A DNA stretch of 64,000 nucleotides from Strigamia acuminata (taxonomy: Eukaryota; Arthropoda; Chilopoda; Geophilomorpha; Linotaeniidae). The first letter of the stretch is position 1. Each line of letters opens with the position of its first letter. The stretch spans positions 36,482,427 to 36,546,426 of the forward strand of contig OX442315.1 in NCBI GenBank assembly GCA_949358305.1. The letters are read 5' to 3'. The notes below the pieces were generated by a model. It searched no databases. It saw only the letters and a program-made list of their open reading frames with translations, and was not told where the DNA came from. The position numbers and the translations under genes were made by a program. Positions 53,201-63,984 of the stretch are shown piece by piece.

Positions 53201-55687
53201 GTTTAGTCGAATGCAGGAAAACATTGGGGAGAAGTGGGACCTCATCCAGTACAGTGAAACAGAGTGGCGTGGCCATACGACACGTGCTGAAACAATACGG
53301 AAAGTAAGATTTTTATCAAAGCAAATGGGAATTAGGGGACCCCGAAATGTACAGTTTTCTTTCCAAGGATAAAATTACCGGTAATCAAAATTATCTAAGT
53401 CAGAGCCGTTTCGTTTTTCAATAAAAAAAATAGGAGTAAAATCATAAATTTTCCTAAATAAAAGAAAAAAAAAAAGAAAAAAAACTTGACATTTTAGTGA
53501 CATTGATAGGCACGTTCAATTTCAAATCGAAAAACCGATTCTCTCGATTCTCTCGAAATGATGCAAAACGCGTCATATTTTTTAGAATTGGATTCTCGAA
53601 AAACCGATTCTCATAATCGACGTGTGGGGTGGATTTTTTGGATTTTTATTTCTGAAATCGAATACCCGGTAGATGGGCGGTGGAAGTCAGAACTGCGCAT
53701 GCTCAAGATTTACTTTGAACGAGTTAAATTTAACTCGTTTAAAGTTAAAAATCGATTCTATAATGAAGTTTTTGTAATCGGATTTTGGTAATTTGGAATT
53801 GAATGCGCCTATTGTTTATTATAGCGAAGTAAATCGCTTCCACACGCCAATGACATAACATTTGAGCAATATTACGGCGGGGTTTGTCAATTGACCAGGG
53901 CTCGACAAAACTTAAAACAATTCAAGAGCCAGTCCATTTTTCTCAGGAGCCAGCGTGTCAATTGCACAAACATGAGCTAAGAAATTCAGGTGCTAGGTAT
54001 AAATGTTGAGGTATTTGTTGACCCCTGCAATTGGCGATGTTACCATTCATAAGAGCCAATGAAATTGCTGCCACACATTGAATTGTTTAAAGTACAACTT
54101 TATTTACTTTTTCTAGGGCTATGCACACATTCCTTCCACTTTGAACTGCTTCCACTTACGGCGAATTCGAGGTGATAATTACTGTGCTGTTCGTGCGGCA
54201 TTGTTTCAAGTTCTGCGACTAGGTTTACCTTTTGTCGATTCGTTTGATGGCTGCACTTCGGCTTGCGAGGTAATTAATCTGTAAATCAGTTGCATCTGTA
54301 AACATATTTTAATTTTTTGCTTCAGAAATTAGAAAAATGGGCTAGCAATAAATATTCTTGGCTAAAAGATTGGAGTTTCGGCAGTCGTCTTCCTTACTCC
54401 AATAGCACGTGCATGCAAGGTTTTAAGACCTGCTTAGCATCGTTGGACCGCTTGGTAAGTCACAAGTGTGGTTCTCTCGTTGCCACTTACTTATTCAAAT
54501 TGCTTTTGAACAGATGTCTACGTCTATTCAAAACAACGCAAACCGTGAGGAAATTTTAGTCGATCAATTTAATTCGAATCCGGATATGGATGTTCAACTG
54601 ATGGAAGCAATCAAGTTATTGATGTTCATCAGGAGCGCAGAACTTTATGAACAAAGCATATCCGGTTGCGACGTTCCTATTTTTGCAATACTTTTGTTTG
54701 CTCGCGAAACTTCAGAAACACCTAAGCATTTCATGGAGAACCACCTCAATCTGGTTGGGGATTCTGCTGGCCTAGAACAAGTAAGAATTAAACAAACCAA
54801 GAACTTAGGTGCATTCGAAAAGTCATTATAACGAGTGTAAACATATTTACGCTGGTTTTTGCACGTGTAAATGTCGTGCAAATTGGTTACATGGGAAAGA
54901 CTTGGCGTGCAAACGATCTATTTTGGCGCCATCTTGGATTGTCGCTTCAATTTTTAATCTGGGTATAAGACATGCGGAATCTAGTATTCTTTCACATGCT
55001 AATTTATTTACACTTGAAGTTACACTGATATTTACACGGACATTTATTTTTAAACTCGAAAATTTGGTCGTTTAACTTGACATTTACACTATCAGTTGCA
55101 CTGGCCGTTTAGTGCAAATAACTTTTCGAATGCACCTACTAGAGGATATCGGAAAAGGGAGGAAGTGCTTTAGTTAAAGCAAAAACTTGGGAATTTCACT
55201 ACACAAAAGGATGTGATCCATGTTGTTTTGATCATGTGATCAAAATTACTATTTTAAGAACATAACATAAGGTTATAAGGAAACTTGCTGCAACCAAGTT
55301 CATAACCTCATAAGAACCATTTTTTATAAGGAATAAGGCATGTCTGCAAACTCCATTAATCATCGGATTTCCTGTAATCTTGTGATTGGTGGGACTTGCT
55401 GTTCTACGAATGGGATTATGTCATTAGTATTTTTAAATTAAGTTTAGGAAATGGCAGGAAATGGCAGGGCGAGCAATATAAATATAAGCATTTTTAATGA
55501 AATCTAATTCCAGGTGGAAATGTATTTACTCGGTAACACACTGGGAGCCACTTTATGTGTTTTGCGGCCTTCGTCGTTCGGACGTGAAGATTACATCTGC
55601 TACTACCCAGAAAAAAGCGAAGATTCGTGTCCGGAAGTAAACTTAATAGCTGAAGATGATCGCCACTACAATATCATTTTAACATGA
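50274..55687 (+). CDS. OTULIN-family linear-ubiquitin deubiquitinase with N-terminal membrane segment
   Basis: OTULIN cuts Met1-linked ubiquitin chains. Exons are 50274-50440, 51141-51266, 51558-53303, 54117-54269, 54326-54454, 54514-54780 and 55514-55687. All are in phase and the readable part is 919 aa. The first coding exon is upstream and not found, since exon 50274 opens mid-codon. A hydrophobic segment (VIFLLGFGSFVCYKLY, about residues 6-21) is followed by basic residues. A long, acidic, serine-rich region (about 98-650) has no known fold. The OTU domain follows: EWRG, RRIRGDNYCAVRA with the catalytic Cys about 702, the conserved GLEQVEM, and LIAEDDRHYNI with His about 913 and Asn about 915. 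The triad is complete, unlike vertebrate OTULINL, where Asp replaces Cys. Introns hold MITEs. Confidence 0.93.
50519..50879. mobile_element. TIR element with CCGCGAGAAAACACGAGAAA ends (361 bp)
   Basis: The left end reads CCGCGAGAAAACACGAGAAA and the right end is a perfect inverted copy over 21 bp. It lies in the intron after the first readable exon of the OTULIN-like gene. It has no coding capacity and I could not identify a target duplication. Confidence 0.8.
53509..53809. mobile_element. GGYGCRTTC-ended MITE with TA target (301 bp)
   Basis: It is flanked by TA. The left end is GGCACGTTCAATTTCAAATC and the right end the inverted theme GGAATTGAATGCGCC. The interior has two copies of GAAAAACCGATTCTC. 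It lies in an intron of the OTULIN-like gene. Confidence 0.75.
54806..55138. mobile_element. GGYGCRTTC-ended MITE with perfect TIR and TA target
   Basis: TAGGTGCATTCGAAAAGT at 54806-54823 is perfectly inverted at 55121-55138. If TA is the target, the terminal repeat is 16 bp. It lies in the last intron of the OTULIN-like gene. The interior is rich in GTGTAAA and TTTACAC words. Confidence 0.85.
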
Positions 55688-55787
55688 TTCCATGCTGTTC
55701 TAGTCAACTGGATTAGGAGTTCGCACCCACTTCTACTCAGTGCTCCCTCACACAATTATGAACATTTGAAATAATCCTAGAGAAAGA

Positions 55788-55793
55788 AATAAA
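55788..55793 (+). terminator. Polyadenylation signal of the OTULIN-like gene
   Basis: AATAAA lies about 100 bp after the stop codon at 55685-55687, and a second AATAAA follows near 55807. Confidence 0.65.
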
Positions 55794-56520
55794 GAAAACA
55801 ATTTAAAAATAAACTGGAATATGTGTTATTGAAATGACCAATTAATGTAGGTTAGTCTTCTGCAATCGTCTGTATTAATTAATTTCTGTGATAGTTGTAG
55901 CTTTAAAAATGCAAAATTACAAGACAGAAATTAAAGAAATAATTTCATCTCAGGCAAAAATGTGAAATGCCTTGTATTATGTTGCATCTTGGGAGTTTAA
56001 GTTGTTGTTGATTATACATTGAATTTTATCAGAGAATATAATTTAATGCCAGATACCGGTATTTGTGTTATGTGTTGGAGATTTATCATAAGCTTGAATC
56101 TTATTTTAGTTTCTCGTCCAACAAAGTGGAAGAAGCTTTGTTCACCATCGGATATCCTAAAGTCGATTAATTTTGCAGCATTGTTCGAATTAGAAAATGT
56201 TAACATCCTGAATGATAATACAGGCTCTCGTCTAGGTACTAGGTTTCTAAGGGCTCCATTTCAGTTGATCAGTTTATCAAAAATAAAATAAAAGATAAAA
56301 GAATAAAACATTTTTAATACTTATTTTGGTCGTATTTTATTAATACAAACTGGTGGACCCTCATTAAACATTTTAGGGTTAAATTTTATTTTTTAATTTG
56401 CTGTTAATGCATGTTCTGCAAATTGACATTCTTCGCAATCAGTAGCTGTGTTCAAAAAGTCATGTTTCAAGTGTTTGTTTTTGTTTTGTGGTGTTAAAAA
56501 ATACAAAATTAAAAACACTC

Positions 56521-56713
56521 GGCGCATTCATTAAGTATTTTAGACTAAACAGCATGTTTAAACTGCTTGTTTCCGACTAACTTCAAAAATGGCGGCCGAT
56601 TTAGTCAGGATTTAGTTTGTTTTCAGTCGCAGTCGGCTTTCGTACGACAGTTAAACAACAAAACATGTTTAACTGTAACTGTTAACAGTTAAACATGACT
56701 TTGTGAATGCGCC
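56521..56713. mobile_element. GGYGCRTTC-ended MITE (193 bp)
   Basis: The left end is GGCGCATTCATTAAGTA and the right end the inverted theme ACTTTGTGAATGCGCC. It holds AACTTCAAAAATGGCGGCCG, a block shared with 40164-40183. TA is present only on the right side, so the left target base has changed. Confidence 0.65.
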
Positions 56714-57183
56714 TAAACACTAAAATGCAGCTAGTGTTTGATTAATGAACTAGGTTGTGCCAATTTTTAACTAGTATACTAATTAACTTCACAGAATTAT
56801 GTAATTTTTATCTTTTAATTTTTATAAATATAAATATTGTATCAATATTCACTTACAAAATTATGAAGAAAACAAAAAATATATTTGAAATATCCGATTT
56901 AAATGTGCACTCAACTTATTTTTGACTCCTTTCATTGTGAATCTGAAGACAAAAAATAAAATATTTTCTTCATTTCTTTTTGAAATTTTCTGCATGATTT
57001 CATTTATTTCTGGGAAAGAAAGGTGGATAAAAAATTATTCGAATTCCAAGGAGGTCAGTAGAGCAGGAAACACCATCTGTTGAGTCCATTTAAGTGACTA
57101 CATATGGTATTAAGGTCAAGCCTAAATTGGTAGGAGGTTAGGCGAGTGCAGTTCAGAGTGGAAGTGGAGTCTGAAGTGGAAAC

Positions 57184-59482
57184 ATGAAATTACTCACGTC
57201 TGCTCTCCTAATATTCATGTTGCAATGCTTTCAAACAAAAGGTTAGTCAAAATCTCTTTATTTTTCAAACACTATTTTCAATCAGACTTTATTTTTATAA
57301 CTCATGTTTTAGTTTTAGATTTTTGAGTTTTCCTTTTATTTTTTCGGCTTATTTTAGTATTTTTTTTGTTTACAACTTTTCCCCCTGCAGTCACTTGCAA
57401 CTTGTCATTTTTGACACTTTTCAAGATGGAGTTTCCTCCACGTGTATGCAAATGTGTATTATGTTTGATTCATTCAATTTAATATTATAATTATATCAAG
57501 ATTAATATTTTTATTTTTAGCACTTGTATGATTCTATTATGAAAATAATATTTAGAAATGAAGGTTAATCGTGTAATTTAAAAAAGTATAAAGAAAAGTG
57601 GTATAAATATTCACTTTAAACATTAAATGTGGTGCAATTTCTGGGGGAAAGCAACATTTTAGAAGAAAAATATTTTCTGTAGGTTAAAATTGCTGAAAGA
57701 AAATTGAAAAGGCTAAAATAGACGTAAATGCTTTGTTACATAACTGAAAGTGTTTGCATTAACATTTATAGAGCGAGGAATGTTTCCGAACTATTTGTGG
57801 ATAAAACAATAGGAAATTTGTTGAATTTAAAAAATAGACATGAGATGGAAAAATGAAAAGAGAAGGTTGCCCAGTGCTTCAAGGATCTATGAATGGAAAT
57901 TATTTGCTTTTCCTAATTTTTTGTTGTAATGTAACCTCGAATTGTTGATTTCATTTTACCGGTAATTATATATAATTTTATTTTACATAATAAATACAAT
58001 CGTATAATCTTAATGCATCAACCTGAAACTGTGCCAATCTTCCAATTCTCAAAATGCTTTCCGGCGAAGTATCCACCATCGAAATACAAGTACCGGTATG
58101 TTTGTTAAACCAGAAATGTGTGGAAAGAAGTGAGCCACAATTCGTCCATTCGGTGAAAATAAAGAAATTTTAATTTTCAATTCACTCGTAAAATCCAACA
58201 ACTATACAAGAAACGTACACAAAAATAATATTTCCCACACATTCATAGTTAGCCATGCTTTCATATTGTTTTTGTTGTTTCTAAAAAACCAAAAACCACA
58301 TAAATATAAACTTTGAATAAACCTATTCGATATTTTAATTTAATATCTCGTTTTCTTTCGTTTTCTCTTTCAGCTAGCCAACTCTACAATCAAAACACTG
58401 AACGATGCTGCAACGGCGCCAAACATCTAAACCCACCAAACGCATTTCTCAAATGTTGCGGCCAACAATCCTACGACCAGACTGAAAGAATATGCTGCAA
58501 CAACACTCTTCTACTAAACATCAACCACGGAACTCACACCGGTTGCTGCAATAACAAGACGTTCGACGTGAGAACATCAATCTGTTGCAATAACAAACTC
58601 ACAAACTATCCACCCACGCACAACCACAAAGCCAAACAATACACCTTATGTTGTGGTTTACATCTCTACGACAGCAGAACCCACACCTGTTGCGGCGACC
58701 AAATCCACCTCAAACCGCCAACACAAATGAAACTGGATTGCTGCGCCAACAATCTGTACGACCCACAACTGGAAATCTGTTGCAACAACAAACTGCAATC
58801 GAAAAGCAGCAAACAAGACGTGTGTTGCGCCACACTTCCCTACAATCCAACAACTCACATTTGTTGTGACGGATACATAGCCAAAATGCCGTCCACCATG
58901 AGTGCCTGTTGTGGCACCTTAGCCTACGACCACCAGAGACAACTTTGTTGCGACGGCAATATTCTGCTCAAACACAAAGCGAGTCAACAGTGTTGTGGCG
59001 CAAAGACATTTGACTACCAAAACTATATTTGTTGTGATGGAAAAGTGCAGAAGAGAAGCAACGAAAGGCAGATATGTTGTGGCACGAATGTATACGATTA
59101 CAAGTCGCAGGTTTGTTGTTCTTCGATGGGTCATTTTAGGATAGCGCAAAAGAAAGGTCACTCTGTGACTTGTTGTGGGCTTTTAGTCATTGATCCGAAA
59201 ACAACTTTATGCTGTAAAGGGAAAATTAAGGCGAAAGTTGAGGCATCGAGTCAGTGTTGTGGAAAGTATGTCTACAATCCCAAGAGAGAGTTGTGCTGTG
59301 GTGACAGAATTTACTCGCAGGTGAATATTAACAAATTTGCATGTTGTGGTGTTCAAGCTTTTGATCCGTCGAAAGGCGTGTGCTGTGATGCTAATGTGCT
59401 GCAAATTATTCGGCGGGGACATGATACTTGTTGCTCAAGCTATGCAGAGACAAAAGAAGAGTCGTGCCGTTTTAATGTTTAA
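57184..59482 (+). CDS. Secreted galaxin-like dicysteine-repeat protein
   Basis: Exon 1 is 57184-57241 and exon 2 58374-59482, joined in phase 1, for 388 aa. Exon 1 encodes a signal peptide (MKLLTSALLIFMLQCFQTK). The mature part has 24 Cys-Cys pairs in alternating spacing, roughly CCG-x3-YD-x5-CC-x10-14, in about 12 repeats of 30 aa. The pattern fits galaxin, a skeletal organic-matrix protein first found in corals, and galaxin-like proteins of other animals. Secretion to an extracellular matrix is inferred; a mineral role is not shown. The last few residues (SCRFNV) carry a lone cysteine. One large exon encodes all repeats, and codon choice shifts from CAA/AAC-rich to more G-rich along it. Confidence 0.85.
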
Positions 59483-59659
59483 ACACATTAGGGAGAAATC
59501 AGAAAATAGCAAATGTTTAAGCAAGGCGATCTTGCGCGCCCCACTTCATCTACCGGTGCATTAAATTTTTCAAAAATGAACTACTAAAAAGAAAGAAAGA
59601 AAGAAAAAAAAGAAATTTTGCTTAAAATTTTACATAAAATTTTACATAAATTTGCAAAA

Positions 59660-59665
59660 AATAAA
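59660..59665 (+). terminator. Polyadenylation signal of the galaxin-like gene
   Basis: AATAAA lies 180 bp past the stop codon in an A-rich stretch, immediately before a putative hAT fragment. Confidence 0.5.
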
Positions 59666-59672
59666 TTTAATG

Positions 59673-59781
59673 CACTATTCTAGGGGGCAGGCATCATGTC
59701 TACAAGTTAGTTAGATTGTTACAATTGTGCCATTGCGCCCCACCAAAAATCAGCTCGCGCCTCACAGTTTGGGAAACGCTG
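59673..59781. mobile_element. Short hAT-like fragment (109 bp)
   Basis: It ends CAGTTTGGGAAACGCTG, preceded by CCCACCAAAAATCAGCT as at 13260-13332. The left boundary is set by ATTTAATG against ATTTAAAT on the right, an imperfect 8-bp duplication. The left end (CACTATTCTAGGGGG) is a weak TIR match. Confidence 0.4.
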
Positions 59782-59782
59782 A

Positions 59783-62313
59783 TTTAAATTATTAAAACCA
59801 AACCGCTTCGATTAGGATTTAACCGAAATAACAACTTTGCTAATCTCTGATCCTGTTCTTATATAATTCATTGGGCAATACTGTATAAAACATCAAGAGA
59901 TTGGCAAGTTTGTCCACTAACAAGAAACTATAGCAAATAAACTTATTTAATGACTGGCACTGGACGCAAGAAGAAACAAGTAAACCAAAAAAACTACGTT
60001 TTTGAAAAAGGCTTTTATGCTGTATCCCTGAGAAATTTGAATCTATACAAAAAATTTGTCAAATGACAAATCATTTTTTAGCAAAAAAAAAAATGTAGCT
60101 CAGATCAAAAAGTTATCAGCACCATTTGAAAGAGCGACAAATTCTGCACAGGAAACATATTTCTAATTTCTTAAACCGTTCATTTTTCATATTTTTTGTT
60201 TTTATGGCTAAATTCAAATTTCTTACTAAATTGACCATGCGGTAGCCGGCTACGATCGTAAAAAAACGTATTTTTTTTTACCGAATCGAAAAAAGAAACA
60301 TACAGGCTTGTGCAGAATGCAATTTCCAATCCAATGAGCGTGGTTTCAGGATTTTTAAATCCTTTTTTAGTGCCGAAAACATCAAAATTCGTACCGGGCG
60401 AACATTTTGGCATCCATTAAAAAACACGGGTTCCGCCAGGTGGCGCTCTGGTTTGCTTACAGTTTGCCGTAAATCAGAGTTTTCAGCATTCGTATTTCCA
60501 GTCCACAGCTCTGAAAAATGAGTCTTTTTTTATTTCTTTTTTTCATAATGTGTGGAATGACCTGTTCTAGGGCGCTACGAAGCCCAAATTTAAATTTTTT
60601 GTTACGCTGAATTGATTTTTGGAAAAAACACCCAGAATTAGACAAACCGGAAGTTGAAACACACACACACACAGACAAACATTCAAGGTAAGTTAAATAA
60701 AAGCCTTTAAAAAGGACTGAATTCAACTTTTTTGCCATGCAATGTAAGAGTGGCTCTGAAATGTAACGAATAAAATACCAACTTCGTATTGATCAAGCAT
60801 TCGTATTAGATGTTTGGCTCGTAAAGTTGAAGTATGAGCTTTTAGTTCTTGTTAGTGGGAATCAGCCTTGACCGGTTTCCATGTTTCGATGTTCCAAACT
60901 GCGGGTATTTGAAATAGCTATTGTTATTATCCTAAAAAAGTGTTTGTTTTGTTTTGGTTTTAATGTGGGATCACATCTTAACTTAATTGTCATCAATATG
61001 AGCTTTTTCTTTGCTTAGCTGAATGAATTTTATCAAATGAAAAGCTGTCAATGTTGTGATTGCAATCGTATACACAGTGACTTAAATAAAATTTTATTTG
61101 CTAAAACTGAATGTACTCGTCATTATTGAACCTTTTCTTTATATCACTCACCAGTTAACAGCTGACGTGTAGGGTCGAATTTAAGTGTCACGACACCCTA
61201 CTATGGAGTACAATACAAATATGGAGCCCTTATACAGTATAACAAAGGCAATGCTTGCTGGAAAGATTATACAATGTCGGTGAATTGTTGTGCAACTGAA
61301 AGCAGTTTGTGGTGTACAGGTACAAAAAAATGGGTGCTGCAATGTTGCCAAACAAGAAATAATTTTTTAGCATTTAATTTTGGGGTATCTTGGCATACAT
61401 CTTTTAGTAGGATGGAGAGCACAACTCAATAATAATGATAAACAAAATGTGCAAATCCACTGTTTGATTAATTTCATATTTCTGATGTTTCGCTTTTGAT
61501 CATAGCACATGTAATTTATCATTTTGATGATTTGTCAAATTTTCATTTTTCATACCAAGACTAAAATACAAATTACTTTTTATTTTCTACAGAATTTTTA
61601 TAACACCAAAAGTAAATACCGGTAAGCAATTTAACTAGCATTACAAATAATTAGTTCAGTAATAAAAATAATTAGCTTATAAACCGTTTAAAAAACATTA
61701 TATTATCATTAACAGAATTTAAAAAAAAAATTATTTTGCAAAAAGTAAACAATCATTATTCATTGGTTTAAATATTTTGATCGATTAAAAAACTATTTTT
61801 TCAGAAATTTACTGTAAAGGTATTACAAACTATTTTTTCAATTATGATATTATGTGTTACATTTGTGACTAGATAAAAAAAACTAAAAGATTAATACATT
61901 TGTGAATAATTAAAAAAATCTAAAATGTGATTACAGTTCATGGTAAATCATTTTGATTTACCACTCCCCATGACAAAAATAGATCAAATTTGCCATTACA
62001 AACAGAATAAAGGTGTAAGCCACCATTATAAGGCTCGAGCCAATGGCTCAAGAAATTCAGCAACTCCTCACAATTTAACAATCCATTGTAAAATTGAAAT
62101 TATGTTGGATTCAGTGAGAATAACTGAAAATAAAAACATCAAGAAAAGAAAAAAACGGAAATTTAGGGCTTATCAAACAAGATCCCGACATCCCCTTTTC
62201 CCAGGATGTCTATTTATTACTCGTAATCCTGAGAAAATAATTAAATTTTCCGAGACATCCGAATCTTTTAGATTGAATTAAATTTTTAAATTTTTCATTT
62301 ATAACTTCTAATA
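59783..62313. other. Intergenic region right of the galaxin-like gene
   Basis: This is AT-rich sequence without a recognised gene. It holds a (CA)n microsatellite at about 60659-60671 and the CTCF-like word described separately. Open frames at 60180-60413, 60457-60738 and 61940-62281 have no family or splice support. Confidence 0.6.
60433..60447. promoter_or_regulatory. CTCF-like motif
   Basis: CCGCCAGGTGGCGCT fits the core of the CTCF consensus (CCANNAGGTGGCGC) very well. The same 15-mer occurs inverted at 15532-15546 inside a mobile element. Binding is not shown by sequence alone. Confidence 0.45.
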
Positions 62314-62510
62314 CCGTAAAGCTCCGAATTGTAACCTGGTCCGTTTAGTGGCCTGGGCGATTAAACTCCGGGGTCACCAAAATCGGTGATTTTTCACGAA
62401 AATCGATGGTTTTGTTGTAAAAATTGCCGAATTTTTTTTAAATCACTTATTTTTTGCATAACCACCAGGATTCAAATAGGGAAATCAGGCATTTATTCGG
62501 AGCTTTACGG
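62314..62510. mobile_element. CCGTA-ended MITE (197 bp)
   Basis: TA stands on the left. The 16-bp end CCGTAAAGCTCCGAAT is a perfect inverted copy of the right end. The right flank is TG, so one target base has changed. The interior shares AAAATCGGTGATTTTT with 39621-39902. It lies in the probable 3' UTR of the minus-strand gene at 62623. Confidence 0.85.
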
Positions 62511-62622
62511 TGTCTACTGCTTATTGAATTATTTAAATTTAATACATAAAAGCCCTGCTTGCATTGCAGGTGAAAAGTATTATCAAGAATTAAAATTTCA
62601 CCAAACAAAAATATAACAAAAA

Positions 62623-63984
62623 TTACATCACCAGACAATTCTTGTCCTCTTTTTTCAGTTGCCGATGTGTCAATGGTTGTCTTACAGGAGTAATTTTTCC
62701 ATTGGAATTAACAGGGTTAAATTTTGGCAATGCACCACTGCTGGACCCAGAGGCAGAGTGTGAAACAGGTCCACTGTTGGAACTAGTTTCATTGTATTTA
62801 CTGGGTGTAGGGTAGTGTGGAAGTTCAAAATCAGATTTCCCATTGCCTTCTACAGTAGACGATTTTCTCGCACCATCTGAAGCAAGTGAGTGAGTGAGAA
62901 GTGTCGCTGGTTTAGAGAGATTTCCGAGAGATTTTGGTGAATTGGGAACAATTTGAGAGTTTACAGGAATAGAAGAAATGACTTGGGGTTGAAAACCATT
63001 CACAGAAAACATATCTGGAGTGGAAACAGCAATGCGGGATTTCAGAGGTTCAGAATTAGGACCAGAGGAAGCAACTTGTGACTGGACACCACTCGCTGGA
63101 CTGGAATCAGAAATATGAGCTTTCAGAGAATCAGAACCACGTTGAGAGGTAGTAGCTTGAGGTTGAATATCACATGCAACTGTATCAGCAACAGAAATAT
63201 GGGATTTCAGAGGTTCAGAACGACTATCTGAACCACCAACTGGTACCACAAAGTCAGAACTACATCCAGAAAATATATTTGCACTTACAAGAGTTTTTCG
63301 CAAACCAATTACTCGTTTGTAAGTTGGATGTCCTGCATCTACTGCAGTATTCTGAGAAGTGCTTACAGACTCACTAACAGAAGGCGTCTCTCTGCTGGAA
63401 GAAAAGTCAGGAAGATCAGGAAAAGCTTCCTCCACCTTAATTATGGGTTCATTTGGAACATCATTGCAAAATGTACTTGCATCTATTGTTTCAAAAGAAA
63501 AGTCAGGAAGATCAGAAAAAGCTTCCCCTGCCTTAATTATGGGTTCATTTGGAACATCATTGGTAAATGTACTTGCATCTATTGCAGAAACTGAAAGAAA
63601 CTCGAGTGTTTCAGTTGACTGCATACAAGAAGCATTGCTGCCTTCCACAGAGTGTAAGGAAACCCCAAAAGATACAATTTCACCAGTGGCCACTTCTGGA
63701 GCCGTAAATTGCAAATCTCTCGTCTCAATGCCACCAGTTGTTTTTAAAGAGGTATCTCCCACGTTTACAGGAATAGGAGAGATGCCAACATATGGATATG
63801 ATTCTAATGGTGTATCCATGACATTGACATCTACAACTGTAGGGGCAATGCCAACATATGGATACGGCTGCAATGGTGCATCCATAACATTGACATTCTT
63901 TAAAGCTAAATCGTTATTTGGAGACTGGAAAGTTGGATCAAGTTCTTGTGCGGCTTTTAGCTTTCTAATTGCTCTTCGATTCAT
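62623..63984 (-). CDS. Unidentified protein ending in a CaaX box (last exon, partial gene)
   Basis: The frame is open to the window edge (KGEP precedes the ATG at 63984), so this may be the last exon of a longer gene. The readable 453 aa start MNRRAIRKLKAAQELDPTF and are mostly disordered, rich in S, P and V. There are three separate internal duplications: NVMDAPL-type PYPYVGI blocks near 35-70, DVPNEPIIK blocks (about 145-195), and EPLKSHIS or SDSLKAHIS blocks (about 250-330). The end KKEDKNCLVM is a CaaX motif with Met last, which predicts farnesylation and membrane attachment, helped by the preceding lysines. I do not recognise the family. A possible AATAAA for this strand lies at 62492-62497, inside a MITE. 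Confidence 0.75.
   Translation of the reverse strand: MNRRAIRKLKAAQELDPTFQSPNNDLALKNVNVMDAPLQPYPYVGIAPTVVDVNVMDTPLESYPYVGISPIPVNVGDTSLKTTGGIETRDLQFTAPEVATGEIVSFGVSLHSVEGSNASCMQSTETLEFLSVSAIDASTFTNDVPNEPIIKAGEAFSDLPDFSFETIDASTFCNDVPNEPIIKVEEAFPDLPDFSSSRETPSVSESVSTSQNTAVDAGHPTYKRVIGLRKTLVSANIFSGCSSDFVVPVGGSDSRSEPLKSHISVADTVACDIQPQATTSQRGSDSLKAHISDSSPASGVQSQVASSGPNSEPLKSRIAVSTPDMFSVNGFQPQVISSIPVNSQIVPNSPKSLGNLSKPATLLTHSLASDGARKSSTVEGNGKSDFELPHYPTPSKYNETSSNSGPVSHSASGSSSGALPKFNPVNSNGKITPVRQPLTHRQLKKEDKNCLVM

Noticed and set aside
51524-53276. Several antisense and out-of-frame open frames of 90-158 aa
   Set aside because: They are shadows of the long, GC-richer exon of the OTULIN-like gene.
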